Assembly: GCA_947034885.2 (NCBI GenBank)
Contig: OX344757.2
Coordinates: 3,472,001-3,536,000 of the forward strand
Direction: 5' to 3'
From: Thuidium tamariscinum
Lineage: Eukaryota > Streptophyta > Bryopsida > Hypnales > Thuidiaceae
Length of the DNA: 64,000 nucleotides
In this document: piece after piece, positions 50,201 to 62,200 of the stretch
Numbering within the stretch: the stretch's first letter is position 1
Layout: each line of letters begins with the position of its first letter
Notes under the pieces: model-generated
Databases searched by the model: none
Seen by the model: only the letters and a program-made list of their open reading frames with translations
Told to the model about the DNA's origin: nothing
Made by a program: the position numbers and the translations under genes

Positions 50201-53200
50201 TCCAAGAAGCTATAATTTAGTATGATTTGGAAGTGGGGATTATCATGAGAGCTATGCTAATTTCACATTTGATGCTTACTCTTGACCCCACAGAGTGTGA
50301 GCCGAGAGGGAAGGGACTATGCTCTTTCCGCAACATATGTCCAGTCTCCTTATGACGAGAATTTAGACTGGAAGTTATCTGCCACCATGTCTCCTTGCCA
50401 CGTTAAGGTATCTTGGTTATAGCCAGTCCTATTGACTATCATTTTAGCAGTCATTTCTGGTTTATGTGTTTAAAACCTTGGTACTTTTTGAGATTCCATG
50501 ATTGATTCGATAAAGATCGCAGTAGCTGACTTTGCAAAAGTTCTATTTAACTCTGAATTCATATGAAAAATACTATTTATTCTCACGCTCGACAAACATT
50601 GTGCTCAGAGTATTTTTCTTTACATGCGGCAGGTGTGGAAGATAAGTTTTGAAAGATTTCTTCAGTTTTTGAAGAGCAGTCAAGCTCTTAGTCCTGGTGT
50701 TGCACTAGAGACTGCAGCGGTCTTGCAGGTTTTTTCCTACTTCAGGCCATAGGCGCCCTCTTTGTGACAGCTCTTAATGGTTACAGCTTGGTCATAACTC
50801 CCGTTCTGTCATTGTCTGAAAATAAACATTGACAAGCCAGGGCACTTGTCCCTCGTGCAGTAGGCGAAACGACTTAGGTTTCGTATCGTAAAATCAGTCA
50901 AGTTCACCGATTAGTTCTAATTGCATCTTGTTTATCTTTTATAGATTATCTTTGTTACAGAAAGGTCAACTTCTGTCCCACAAAGCGTGCGCATTACCAT
51001 GCTTTGTGCTTGAGATTAGCAATAGATCCTCTTGTATCATCTTTAGGATTGTTGCTCAAAGGTGTTTTGGCTCTCTATTTGTAGAATAAGCTGGAGGAAG
51101 TCACACGTCGAGCACAGGAACAATTGCAACTAGCACTTGAGCAGCAAAGCAGGTGGGTCGGCTTCCACCGTTTTCTTACTGTTTTTTTTCGGCGGAATTG
51201 ACCACGTGGTACAACGTTTTGTCTTTTGTGTAAATTTATCGTGCTCCTGACAATCAGGCTGATCTTAAGTAGTACCAGATTCATGCTGGAAATGCTTGAA
51301 TGTTTTCACGTTCAGATCATTTTTCAGTTTACCTTGATAGCTTACATTTCAATGCTTCTGGACGTCCCTTAGAAAAATGTTTGCGGATGCCTACATGCCC
51401 TAATCACTAAGGAAGACATCGTGTACGCATTTGACAAACTGACTTAATGTTGGTTCTAGATGGACAGTGGTTGAGTGTCCCTCGGGCAACTGTGAATGTG
51501 GTGATCCTTTGCAGTTCCGAAGTCTAACCTTGTGATAAGTCAACTTGCATGTAGAACTGTTAGCGGAATATCGAGTTTCTCTCTACTGCGTATATTATGC
51601 AACAATCATGTATGTGTCTTGTTGTAGGTTCTCTATTGACCTGGACTTGGATGCTCCAAAGATTTCAATTCCAGCTAAAGCTGGCAAGAGCGATGAGGAT
51701 GACACACAGCTCCTCCTGGATTTGGGACATTTCACTCTGCACACTGCAACTGTAAGTTCGTATTCATCTTTACTAGAAGTTGTGACAATTGGACTCAATA
51801 TATTGAAGTTTGCTGTTTGCATTGCTTTGCTTCTCTCGTGCATTACATGTGACTCTCCCAAAACGTGGAACCTCTAGCTACGGTGTCGGTATCTCTGAAG
51901 AGCTTATGATGTGTAGGGCTGCACCTTTCTGACATTGATAGAAGTTACAAGTAGTCTTCTGTATTAGAATTTATTCATATTTTTATGATTGAGCCTTAGT
52001 GAACGAAGTTGGGGAGTGTATGTCAGCACTGCAAGCGATCGTGATGGCAGGATGATGTCCGTAGAATAATTGGGTTTCAAGAACTTGTATTTGATGTTTT
52101 GTTCTGTCAATAAAGTTTACAATCACCTTACAAAATTTTGGGGATCTGATGATGAGCATCCATTTAGCATCTTTCTGAGCATCTTCCTACATTTTTTAGT
52201 TTCATCTCGTCCAATTTATCCTACCTCATACGTCCCGTATATTGCAGGTATCTTGCACCTGGCGCTAGTTTGGAGTGTCTTAATGTTCAATGTTGTGGTA
52301 TGCAGGACGGTAACCAGGACCATGATATCGCAAAGTCAACTATTTATTCTCGATTCTCTATCACTGGAAAGGAGATATCAGCATTTGTGGTTGACAGAGA
52401 CTTCCAGTGGTCTGAGATCGCTTCCTTGTCCTCTGCATCGCTGCTGTCTGGTGGAGTCTCTCCAAACTCAGACACTGATGTGGAGAAATCGAGACATAAC
52501 GGAATTCTTCCAGTATTGGACCCGTGTGGAATGTCGCTTGTTCTGGACCAGGTATTTGTGGAATGCTTGTGGAACTGGGGACTTCAAACACATACTCATG
52601 CATATTTGCGCTTGCCTGCCTGTATTGCCGAGGATGTTGGCCCGACAATGAGATCTGGTTTCGACCGTGAACTGAATAAAATCAAGTTTTTTTGCGATAT
52701 CCACTCTAGGATCTCTAGTTGGTTGGCACTGTTCTCTCAAGCGATTTGACTTTGTTTTTTCAAGGAGTGAGGTTTGCCAAAAGTATACGGCGAGAGATTT
52801 TGATAAAGAGTTCCAATGCAATGGAAACCGTTTCACTTGTGCAGATCCGTGTACCACATCCAAGTTATCCATCCACTAGACTGGCAATTAAGGTGCCTCG
52901 CCTTGGCATACATTTTTCACCTGCAAGGTATCACCGACTTATGTCTGTTCTTAGTGCAATCGGAGGTGCTGACAATGTGCCAGACGACTCTCCAGAAACA
53001 GGAACGGCGGTGCCATGGCAGCGTTCAGATTATTCAGGGGATGCACGACTCTTGGTTTGGGGGGTGAGTCTGACAATCTTTTTGGGAAAATCGGATACTA
53101 AAAGCTCACAGTATCGGTGCATCAAAATGGACCTTGACGAATCAATTCCCTATTTCAGCACAGTAAGCACTATCTCAGACGCCGTACCTCTTTTAATAAA

Positions 53201-56200
53201 TGTTTCAATTAACATCTTGTTTTCTTCTGTGAGTTATGTAGGGTATAGGGAGCACAGTAGCTGAGTGGCAACCTTGTAGAGCAATTCTTGCTGGGACGTA
53301 TTTGTACATATTGGAGTCAGAAAGTGCGCTTACTTATCAGAGGTGTATCAGGTAATCCCCGTCTACCATGTACTGATGCTTTGGTAAATAGCGGGGATGT
53401 TTTGACAGATGCTGTCGTTTTCTTCTGTCAGTTTCTATACAAAATATGTGGCAGGTCATTATAACTTCTTAATCGATAGATCATTTTCTAATCTACTCTT
53501 GATACGAAGCCAAAGCTCATTGCTTGAGGTTGCTCAGTGTGACTGGAAAACAGGTGATGGAAGTGCCCTCTGCCCAAATTGGTAACTTCGAGAACGTATT
53601 TGCCATTTGCCATCGAGGTGTTGAAATTCAAAAGGTAATATCTTTGAACTCATGTAGTAATCTCTTACACTCGTCTGCAGAGAGGAGTATTTTTTTGTTA
53701 ACATGACTAAATCTTTGTTTACCATCGCAGAAATACTCGTACTACCTTCGAAGGCATCCTGTATATTGTCCTGCTTGCACTTTTATTGTACAGTTGTCAG
53801 CATAGAAATTTTATTTTGTGTGTGTCCATCAATGTTAGACTCGTGGAATTTCATAAGGTTATGGTTATTCAGGTTGTCGAGTCCTCAAGTGCTCTAATCT
53901 TGCAAGTGAAGAGTGAAGATCTTAAGGGTGCATGGCAGTACTACCTAGCTCTCGCTACATACAAGGCCTCTGTAAGTTCCAAGAATCATCGTTTACATAT
54001 CTCTTTTCTGTCTGCAACAGCTTATTTCTACATCAGGTCTTGCATTTGCTTAAGGCCTGTATGGACTGCTGACTGCCAGCGTTCTAAACCTGTTTGGTGT
54101 TCAACAATGACAAACTGGTCCCCTTATGCCGTTAAACGTTACTTACAACCTGCAACCTAATCTTTTGTATGCAGGCGCCACTCTTATCAATTCCCTCAGA
54201 ATCAAGTGACGAAGACGAAGACGATCGTGATGACCGTGGTGTTGAAAAGGACGTTGAGAAAGGGAACCAAGAATTGCAACCGATTGAGCCTGCTAAGCGA
54301 CCTCAACTCTTTGTGATGGGCTTTCTTCAGGAGTTAAAGATTTCTCTAAGCAACTCGGTAGGTGGTAATTGCTATCAAGGATACATATCTCTGCACAATT
54401 CCTACTATCGAGCATGTAATTTTGATTTAGTCCTTGGTGCACAACTTTCGAACTTTCCATCAATTACTGTATATAGCTTTCACTGAATTCCGTGGTTTGG
54501 ACTTGAACTCAGACAAATGCCGGTGACACTTCCTCTTTGGGTGATGAGCAGCTCATTCTTGAGTTGCAAGCTCATGGTGGAAAGGTAAGATAGTTGGATG
54601 GCTCGTCGATTTTTTTGAGAATTCGAACTCGACTCTAAGTTTAATAATGTCCCTTGGTTGTGTTTGTTGATATCTATAACATTTAGCAGGTTATAATCTA
54701 GTTATGAGTGTGTCATGCCATCTTGCAAAATAGTTTCTAAATGATGTGCTAAATATGCAGCGTTTTTAATTCATTATGACGTGTGGCTTGTTTCAATTCA
54801 AGATGTTTTTTCGCTGACTACTTGCTTCTCAAGATTGTGATTTTTCTGCTGCTATCTGTTACACCAGGGTGCTAACTCTCGATTCATATTTGGTTCTAGT
54901 ATCGAATGACATGTATGGATCTTGGGACACGCTGTCACCGAACATAAATTATGTTGAATAAACACCACGTTAATTTGTCTGCATTTGTGCATTTCAGGTG
55001 GATGTGCTGCAACGTCAGTATGACACGTCAATCACCATGAAGGTGCACTCGTTGAGAATTGAGGACAAGGTGCAAGGGCATGTCTCTCCACTGTGCCGTT
55101 ATATTGTTCGGTCATCAATTTCTGGTGATGCCGAAGTTGATGACATGAAATATAATCTAGCGGAGAAAGTTTCTCCTGGGGTATCGGAGGAGCAAAAAGA
55201 GGATGAGGAAGATGAGGAAGTTTTTGACGACGCCCTGGCGGAATTTGGAGTTCCAGGTTCCCCTTCATCCAGTGAGCATGGATCCTTCCACCGATTCTTT
55301 TCATCGGGTAGGGGCGACCTAACACGAAGCCAGGAGAAGTCTCTGAGGCAATGGGAGCCGGATTTGATCAATCTTGCCAAGGAAGGTACTCTGCAGGATA
55401 TGTGGGTGGATGCTGCGGATGAAGAAGTATCCGATTTTGCAAATATGCGGTTGATAATCAGACAAATAGACTCACCAGATTATGATGATACGGATATACA
55501 GGTATCCTCTCCGTGCAATTTGTCTTTGTGGTAGTGCTTCAGGAAAACGAGCACTAGCAGATCTTACCTGAGGAATAGATGTGTACTAGAAGGTGGTGAG
55601 GTACATGCAGAGGTGCAGATTTGGGTCATTCACTGTGAGCACTAGCCAGCAATTCGTTTACATGAGATTGCTGTACTGATCATATCTTGCTGTGCTTCTA
55701 TATCCATTTGTGACACTTCTGTCGTACTTTTCCTTGTATTAGAAAAGTTTATATGTTCTCAGCTTTCGCAGAAAATTCAAATCGCAAATAGTTAAGATTT
55801 GCGGCCAGAGTTATCTGCAATTTTTTTTCTAGTCATTTCAGAATGCATTTGGATTATGTTCTTTGCAGCTTAGGGATGACGAACTTAGTGATTAGGTTGT
55901 GTACTACAATGAATAATATGATTGTTGTGTTGACCTCTGCAGATAACCATACGAATGGCGACTCTGGACTTCTTCTGCAATCGTCCTACTGTTGTAGCTC
56001 TTATAGAGTTTGGTTCGCAGATAAGTGACTCTCCTGGAAATACGCCTCCTTCGCCAGCCAAGTTGGTTGAGGGAAGTGACACGAAAGGAAGCACTGAAGC
56101 TGTTGCATCACGTGATGTAGTGAAAGGTCTGCTGGGCCGGGGAAAGTCTCGAGTTGTGTTCAGATTAAAGTTAGCCATGGAAAGTGCTCGAATATCTATT

Positions 56201-59200
56201 AACAAGGAAGATGGAACTCAACTAGGGATGCTTGTTCAAGACGAATTTCGGTTTGAATTGAAGGTGAGTTTGCGTAGCTCATGTATTAGCTGGGTTTTCT
56301 GATCGTTTCTTCGAATTCTGTTGGATTTAGTGAACGCTCTATATTTAATGCACTTTGTGTTCCTACAGACTCGTGCTGTGTAATCTTCTTTCTATCACGG
56401 GCATGTGCTACTTGACTTAGGAAGTACGTGTAAGATAAGTAAAGAACACATGTCTTTGTTCGAGCTTTTCTTTGTAATTTTGTGAAGGTCATAATAGAAG
56501 CTCGTCTTTGTATTCAGGTTTATCCAGGTTCCCTTACTATATCCGGAACTCTTGGAAACCTACGCGTTTGTGACATGTTGCTTGGAGCCGATCATCAGTG
56601 GGGTTGGCTTTGCGATATCCGAGACCCTGGTGCAGGATCACTTGTTGAGGTGGCTGAATATCTACACTATTATTTGTGGTCATTATTAATCGGTGTTTTT
56701 CTTTCTTTCTCTATTTTTTTTTTTTTCTAGTTGCTCTGAAATTGCAAGGACTTTGTCTTTGCCGTGTTAAGATTGGGTTATGGTTCGGTCTCATCGCCAT
56801 CTTGCAAATGTTTATTCTGCACTAGAGCTCGAATTTCTAGATGTATTTCTTTCATGGGAACGAGAATAAGAATTATTCCGTAAGAGTATCTTCTGTACTT
56901 GCGTTTGAACTATGTACTGCTGAGTTGCGCAGCTGGAATTCCAATCCTATAACAAGGATGAAGATGACTATCAAGGATATGACTACTCTCTTTCAGGAAA
57001 GCTCTCAGCCGTGCGAATCGTGTTCCTATACCGTTTCATTCAAGAGGTTTGTGATTGATTCTTTCTCGTTATCTCCTCGGTTGTTAATATTGGTTTTGAG
57101 ATTTGTTAGAAGGATGCTTTGTTCTCAAGTCTACTGGACCAGCATGATCAATTTTTTCATGTTGTAATTTGACTTGCAGATCACATCTTACTTCGTCGCT
57201 CTTGCTACCCCGCAAAGCACACAAGTTGTGACAGTTGTGGACAATGTTGGGGGAGTTGAGAAGCTTATTCAACAATCTGATGTTGAGGGTTCGACGGCTG
57301 TAAAATTAGACTTATCACTAGACACTCCAATCATTATCATGCCCCGTTCCTCCAACAGCCAAGAGTAAGCGTTTTCTGGATGTTGCTTTGAAGAATCAGC
57401 TCTGGATAGCAGGACCCTTTGCGCTTAAGTATTTAAGTGCATTGATTGTCTCACTTCGTAATAGTTAGGTCTATTTATTACGCAGATCTTGTGTTCTGTG
57501 TGATTTCTGAATCGTGCAGTCGCTTTTTACAATGTCAATATGGGTCAGATCCTTTTAATTGTCCTGAAGATTCTTGTACATTCGAGTTGGTGGAGGTCTT
57601 CTGCCATACGATTTCAATGTAGAGTATGAATGCGTGAGAAGTCATTCTACTAGCAGAAACTAGAGACAAATTTGTGCTTGCTTCTATGCTTCGTGTTTTT
57701 TATTTTACTTTTGGGGTCAATTTTTGTGCCATCAGGTTCATGCAGTTGGACTTGGGACACCTTGAGGTGCACAATAGCTTCGTATGGCATGGTGGAGATA
57801 AGGATGTTGCATCTGCCGTACACCTGGATGTTCTTCATGCTGAGGTTTGTGCGCATTTGGTTTATGTCTATGAAAATCAATTAGAATTCAGATTATAGTT
57901 GAAAGCTTTATATGTCACTGTTGGCTGAACCATCAACTGCGAATGTTGCAAACGAAGCAGGTCTATGAAATTGGAGAAAAAGCGCTTAACAAGCTTGTGT
58001 TGACATGGCGGAATGATAATGTCAAATTTTCGTATTGAGTTACTTTTAGCATCACATGATATTTTGGTGGTTCTCTTTTCTAATACGTGAAGGATATATT
58101 TCAGCTCACAGGAATCAACATGTTTGTTGGCATAAGTGGCCAGCCTGGCAAACCCATGCTTCGGGAAAGTAGGGGTCTGCAGGTGACAGTTCAGCGCCCT
58201 TTGAGGGATCTGTTCAAGAAGGTCCCAGAGCTAGCTATCGACGTTCAGGTATAGCTTTTTATCGTCCTTGTGGTAGAATTATATATTGGAGCCCGGTATG
58301 GGTCTTTAAATCAATGGACTGAATGACTGATAAGAAGCATTTCCGTCTCTCTCAGGTACCGTTGTTGAGTGGAGCTATGACGCACAAAGAATATTTAGTC
58401 ATTACTGACTGTGCCTCTACCAATTTTTCTGAAGAACCTAATCTTCCGCCAACTTTCCGAGAACCTGCAAGAATGAGTGAGATTAGTGATGAAGAAAAAT
58501 TGCTCTTGGAAACACCTGGCGAGCCTGAGGATGACAAGGCTACTAGGAATATGGAGCCAGTTTCGTCTGCTGCAGTCTATTCCAAAATTCGAATAACAGT
58601 GGATGTTCGGCAGGTTGAATTGGATTTGTACGTCGGTTTAGAGTCTGAGACATCTTTGGCCCGTTTGGAGGTAAGATACTATTGCATCCTTAAGAACCCG
58701 TTCAATTTGTTCCTTTGTGAGTTTGCTATTGTTATTGCATGTAATTTTCTCCTTTCTAAACCTGACTCGGTGTTGCATTGCTTGAGTTGATTGTACTTGC
58801 TGTGCATTATGTGCTGCGTTGGTGGTTCTTTGAAGTTAGGAAACACATTGATTTTTTTTCTCTTATCAAATGTGGTGGAAATGGTCTTATTGCAGATCCA
58901 GAAGTTTTGGCTCAGTTATTGCAATTCATCGGCGAGTAACATGGATGTCTTGTTAACTCTTTCAAAGCTGTCAGTGCTCGATCAACGCTTTGACACAAGG
59001 CCAGAAATGCGGCTGATGCTGGGTTCAATGTCTGATGTTGAAAAGTTGGGTGGACCGTTAGTTCCGGCAAGGGTAAATGTAGAGAATGAAAGTGCAATTG
59101 ACTCTCCTCCAGAACTAACAATGCTGGTTTTGGATCTACGCCTTAATCCAGAATCTCAGGCTATCGTTATTCGTGTACAACGCCCTCGATTGCTAGTGGT

Positions 59201-62200
59201 TGTGGATTTCCTCCTTGCTGTTGGAGAGTTTTTTGTCCCTTCCTTGGGTAAAACAGCATCAGAGAATGATTCTGAGGATTCTCAGAACCGTGCAGAAATT
59301 TTTGACGAACATATTCGACTTGCTACCCCGTTGCATGAGCAGGTGGACGATACTATCGTTCTCTCTTGTGAGCGCCAGATTATTGCAGAGGCATACGATG
59401 TCGATGAATTTATCTATGATGGTCGTGGAAAGACCTTACTTCTGGATGTAAAGGATGATGAAATGGGACCAGCATCGTCGGAGCCGTTTATTATCATTGG
59501 TTCTGGCAAAAAGTTGCGATTCAAGAACATTCGCATCGAGGTGAGTGTGTACTTTGTTATATGTATGTCTTGTGCATTCCTTATGTTGAAATGGAATTTA
59601 TTTTGCCGTTAAAGTTATACTTGTCGATAGAAAGCAATTTCATATACTTTATCTGGTTTTACATAATCTCCTGTTGTGTTTTATTGCAGAATGGATTTTG
59701 GTTAAGTGAATGCGTCTACCTAAGTACAGACAGTAGCTACACTGCTTCTCTCGACGATGGCGTCATTCTGGAAGGTTCGGGTGTTGATTCCTCGGGTAGA
59801 ATCTCTATACAAGCACCACCGCACAGTAATTCTATATTATCACCTAGGCAAAGTTCGATGAGCAAATCTTTAGAGGAGCCGGGGGCCACGGCCAGCAATT
59901 ATGTCGTGGATATCCAGGTGAGGTTCTTGATAAGAGTGGACTCATTGGATATTAGGTGTTGCAAAGGTCATTCTCTGCAGCGCCATACGTCACTGTTAGG
60001 ATTTATTTTAATATATGCGAAATTTTCGAACATTTAGTTCCTAATATTAAACGGTAAATTCTAACAATAAATCTTAATCTTCACTTTACCGAAGATCTAT
60101 TATTTAGCACAGGGTTGAAATTTTGCTGTGAATGATATACGGAGGTTAACACCCTTGTGTGCTTCCTGTGTCGTCCTCTAATGTTACTTTAGCATCGTGT
60201 GCCGTGTGCTATGTTGGCACTGTATTCCTTTGAAATTAAACGTACCTATCCTGATTTTTGATAAGCTTGCAGAAGATACCACTTGCTCTGGTCCTCTATT
60301 ATGAGACATTAGCTTGTCCGATTCTCTATATGTTTGCAATGGAATGATTGGTATTTCTGTTGCTTACAACATGACATGTTTCAGGCTGTTGCACCAGAGC
60401 TTACTTTCTACGATAGCACGAAGTGGCCCGCTGGTGGTCCTCGACGGGAAAGGGTGCTGAGGGCTAATTTTGATTGCTACTTCTTGTAAGTTGGATACTG
60501 TCTCGGTCAGGAATTTTATGACAGCCGTGGAATGCATTATATTAATGAATTACAGTATTTCTTAGGCTTCTTATATTGAGCGTCTGTAAGGCCTGGAGCT
60601 TTGTTCAAGTTCAGAGGGCCCCTTACGTGCCAAAAGTGATCGAATGTATTAGTTTGCTTCTAATGCACTCTCTTCAATCATAGCATGTGACTCTGAGAAG
60701 ATCGTGAAGCCCCACTTGACTGGTCACAAAGTCTTATGTTCTTCTTTTGTTACTTTTCTGATGGAGTTTTATGTATTTCTTCCATGTTTTTCCGAGTACT
60801 TTTGGGCTGCGATTAAAGATTTGATTATTTCTGTTCCTTGATATTTGATCGTCAGGTGTTTTTTCAATTGCTGCACTTGTAATTGAAGCCTGGGGTCTTG
60901 TATTTTGGGTCTCTCCATAGAAATTCTTGATGCTATTGGCCGTTGGCAGTCTGAATTGTGGGTGGCTTAATTAGGAAGACGTTTGAGCGAGTTTGTGCTT
61001 GAAGTTTAACTTGGATTTTATATGTGGCATCTCAGGATAGCGTCTAAGGGAGACGACAAGTGGATCAAGGGTATGGTGAAGGGGCTTACTGTGGAAGGTG
61101 GTTCTGGGCTAGTGGTTGTTGATCCACTAGACGCGTCTGCAGAGTATTCATGTGTTCAAGAGAAGATCTCACTGACAATAGGAGTGTCTGACATATCAAC
61201 GCGACTTTCATTTAATGTTCTCTCTCTTATCTTGCGATTTCAAGATGATGCATTTTCAACCTTCAAATTCGGTGGGGCCCCGGCTCTTGCTCGGTGCACG
61301 CATTTTGACAGAATATGGGTGAATCTTTCTGGTACGTGTGAGAAGTTTGTTAATAGTTATTATCCTTTACACTGTAGAACATTTCAATGACAGTCTTTAC
61401 TGCGGACTATTTGAGGTCTGGAATGGTTGTGAGACAAGGTGTTACTATTATAGTCTTGCTTTGAAGACTTTACTTTTTACATATTTAGTTTATTGATAAC
61501 ATGTGCAACGCACGAGAGGAATGTGCTGCCGATGGAGAAATTGCAGCTCTAGAGGTTAAGTTATCCCCTTGTTTAGCACGCAATTCTTGAATCTACTAAT
61601 CATATTGCTTTCATTTAGGTGATAACACAACTCAGCAAGTTGCTATATGGCGTCCTCGTGCTCCTCCTGGCTACCTGATCATGGGAGACTGTGCGACCTC
61701 CGGGTAATCGGGTTTACCATGTTCCCATGCTTTTGAGGGTTTACTTTCAAATGGAAGATTCTTACAAGTTTTCTTACTCATTGCTTTACTTGGACTAATA
61801 TTCATCTTCTTGAACCTGATGCTTGCATGGCAGAGTGGCCCCTCCCTCACAGGCAGTCATGGCCATCAGCAGTGCTTCCAAATTTTCTCAGAAACCTATT
61901 GGATTTGATCTTCTCTGGTCAACCAGTGGTGATACTGAACCTGATGTTCGAGCCGATGCAGACAGGAACGACGTTGACTCTGAGCCCTGCAGCGTTTGGA
62001 TGCCAATTGCCCCTCCTGGTTACATCGCTGTAGGTTGCGTTGCGGAGAGGGGTCAATCACCGCCATCTCTTTCCTCTGTTCGATGCATCCGATCTGATAT
62101 GGTGACTTCAGGATCTCTAAGTGACTGCATTTACTATTGTCCACCTGATGATAGGTGAGTTGCAACTTGGATACTGCAGACTCTTACTGTTGATAGCTTT

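Noticed and set aside
52719..52844. Possible extension of the VPS13 exon to an upstream ATG at 52,719
   Set aside because: A good acceptor (GTGCAG) at 52,844 gives the conserved LDQ/IRVPHPSYPSTR junction in phase 0; the upstream frame is intronic.
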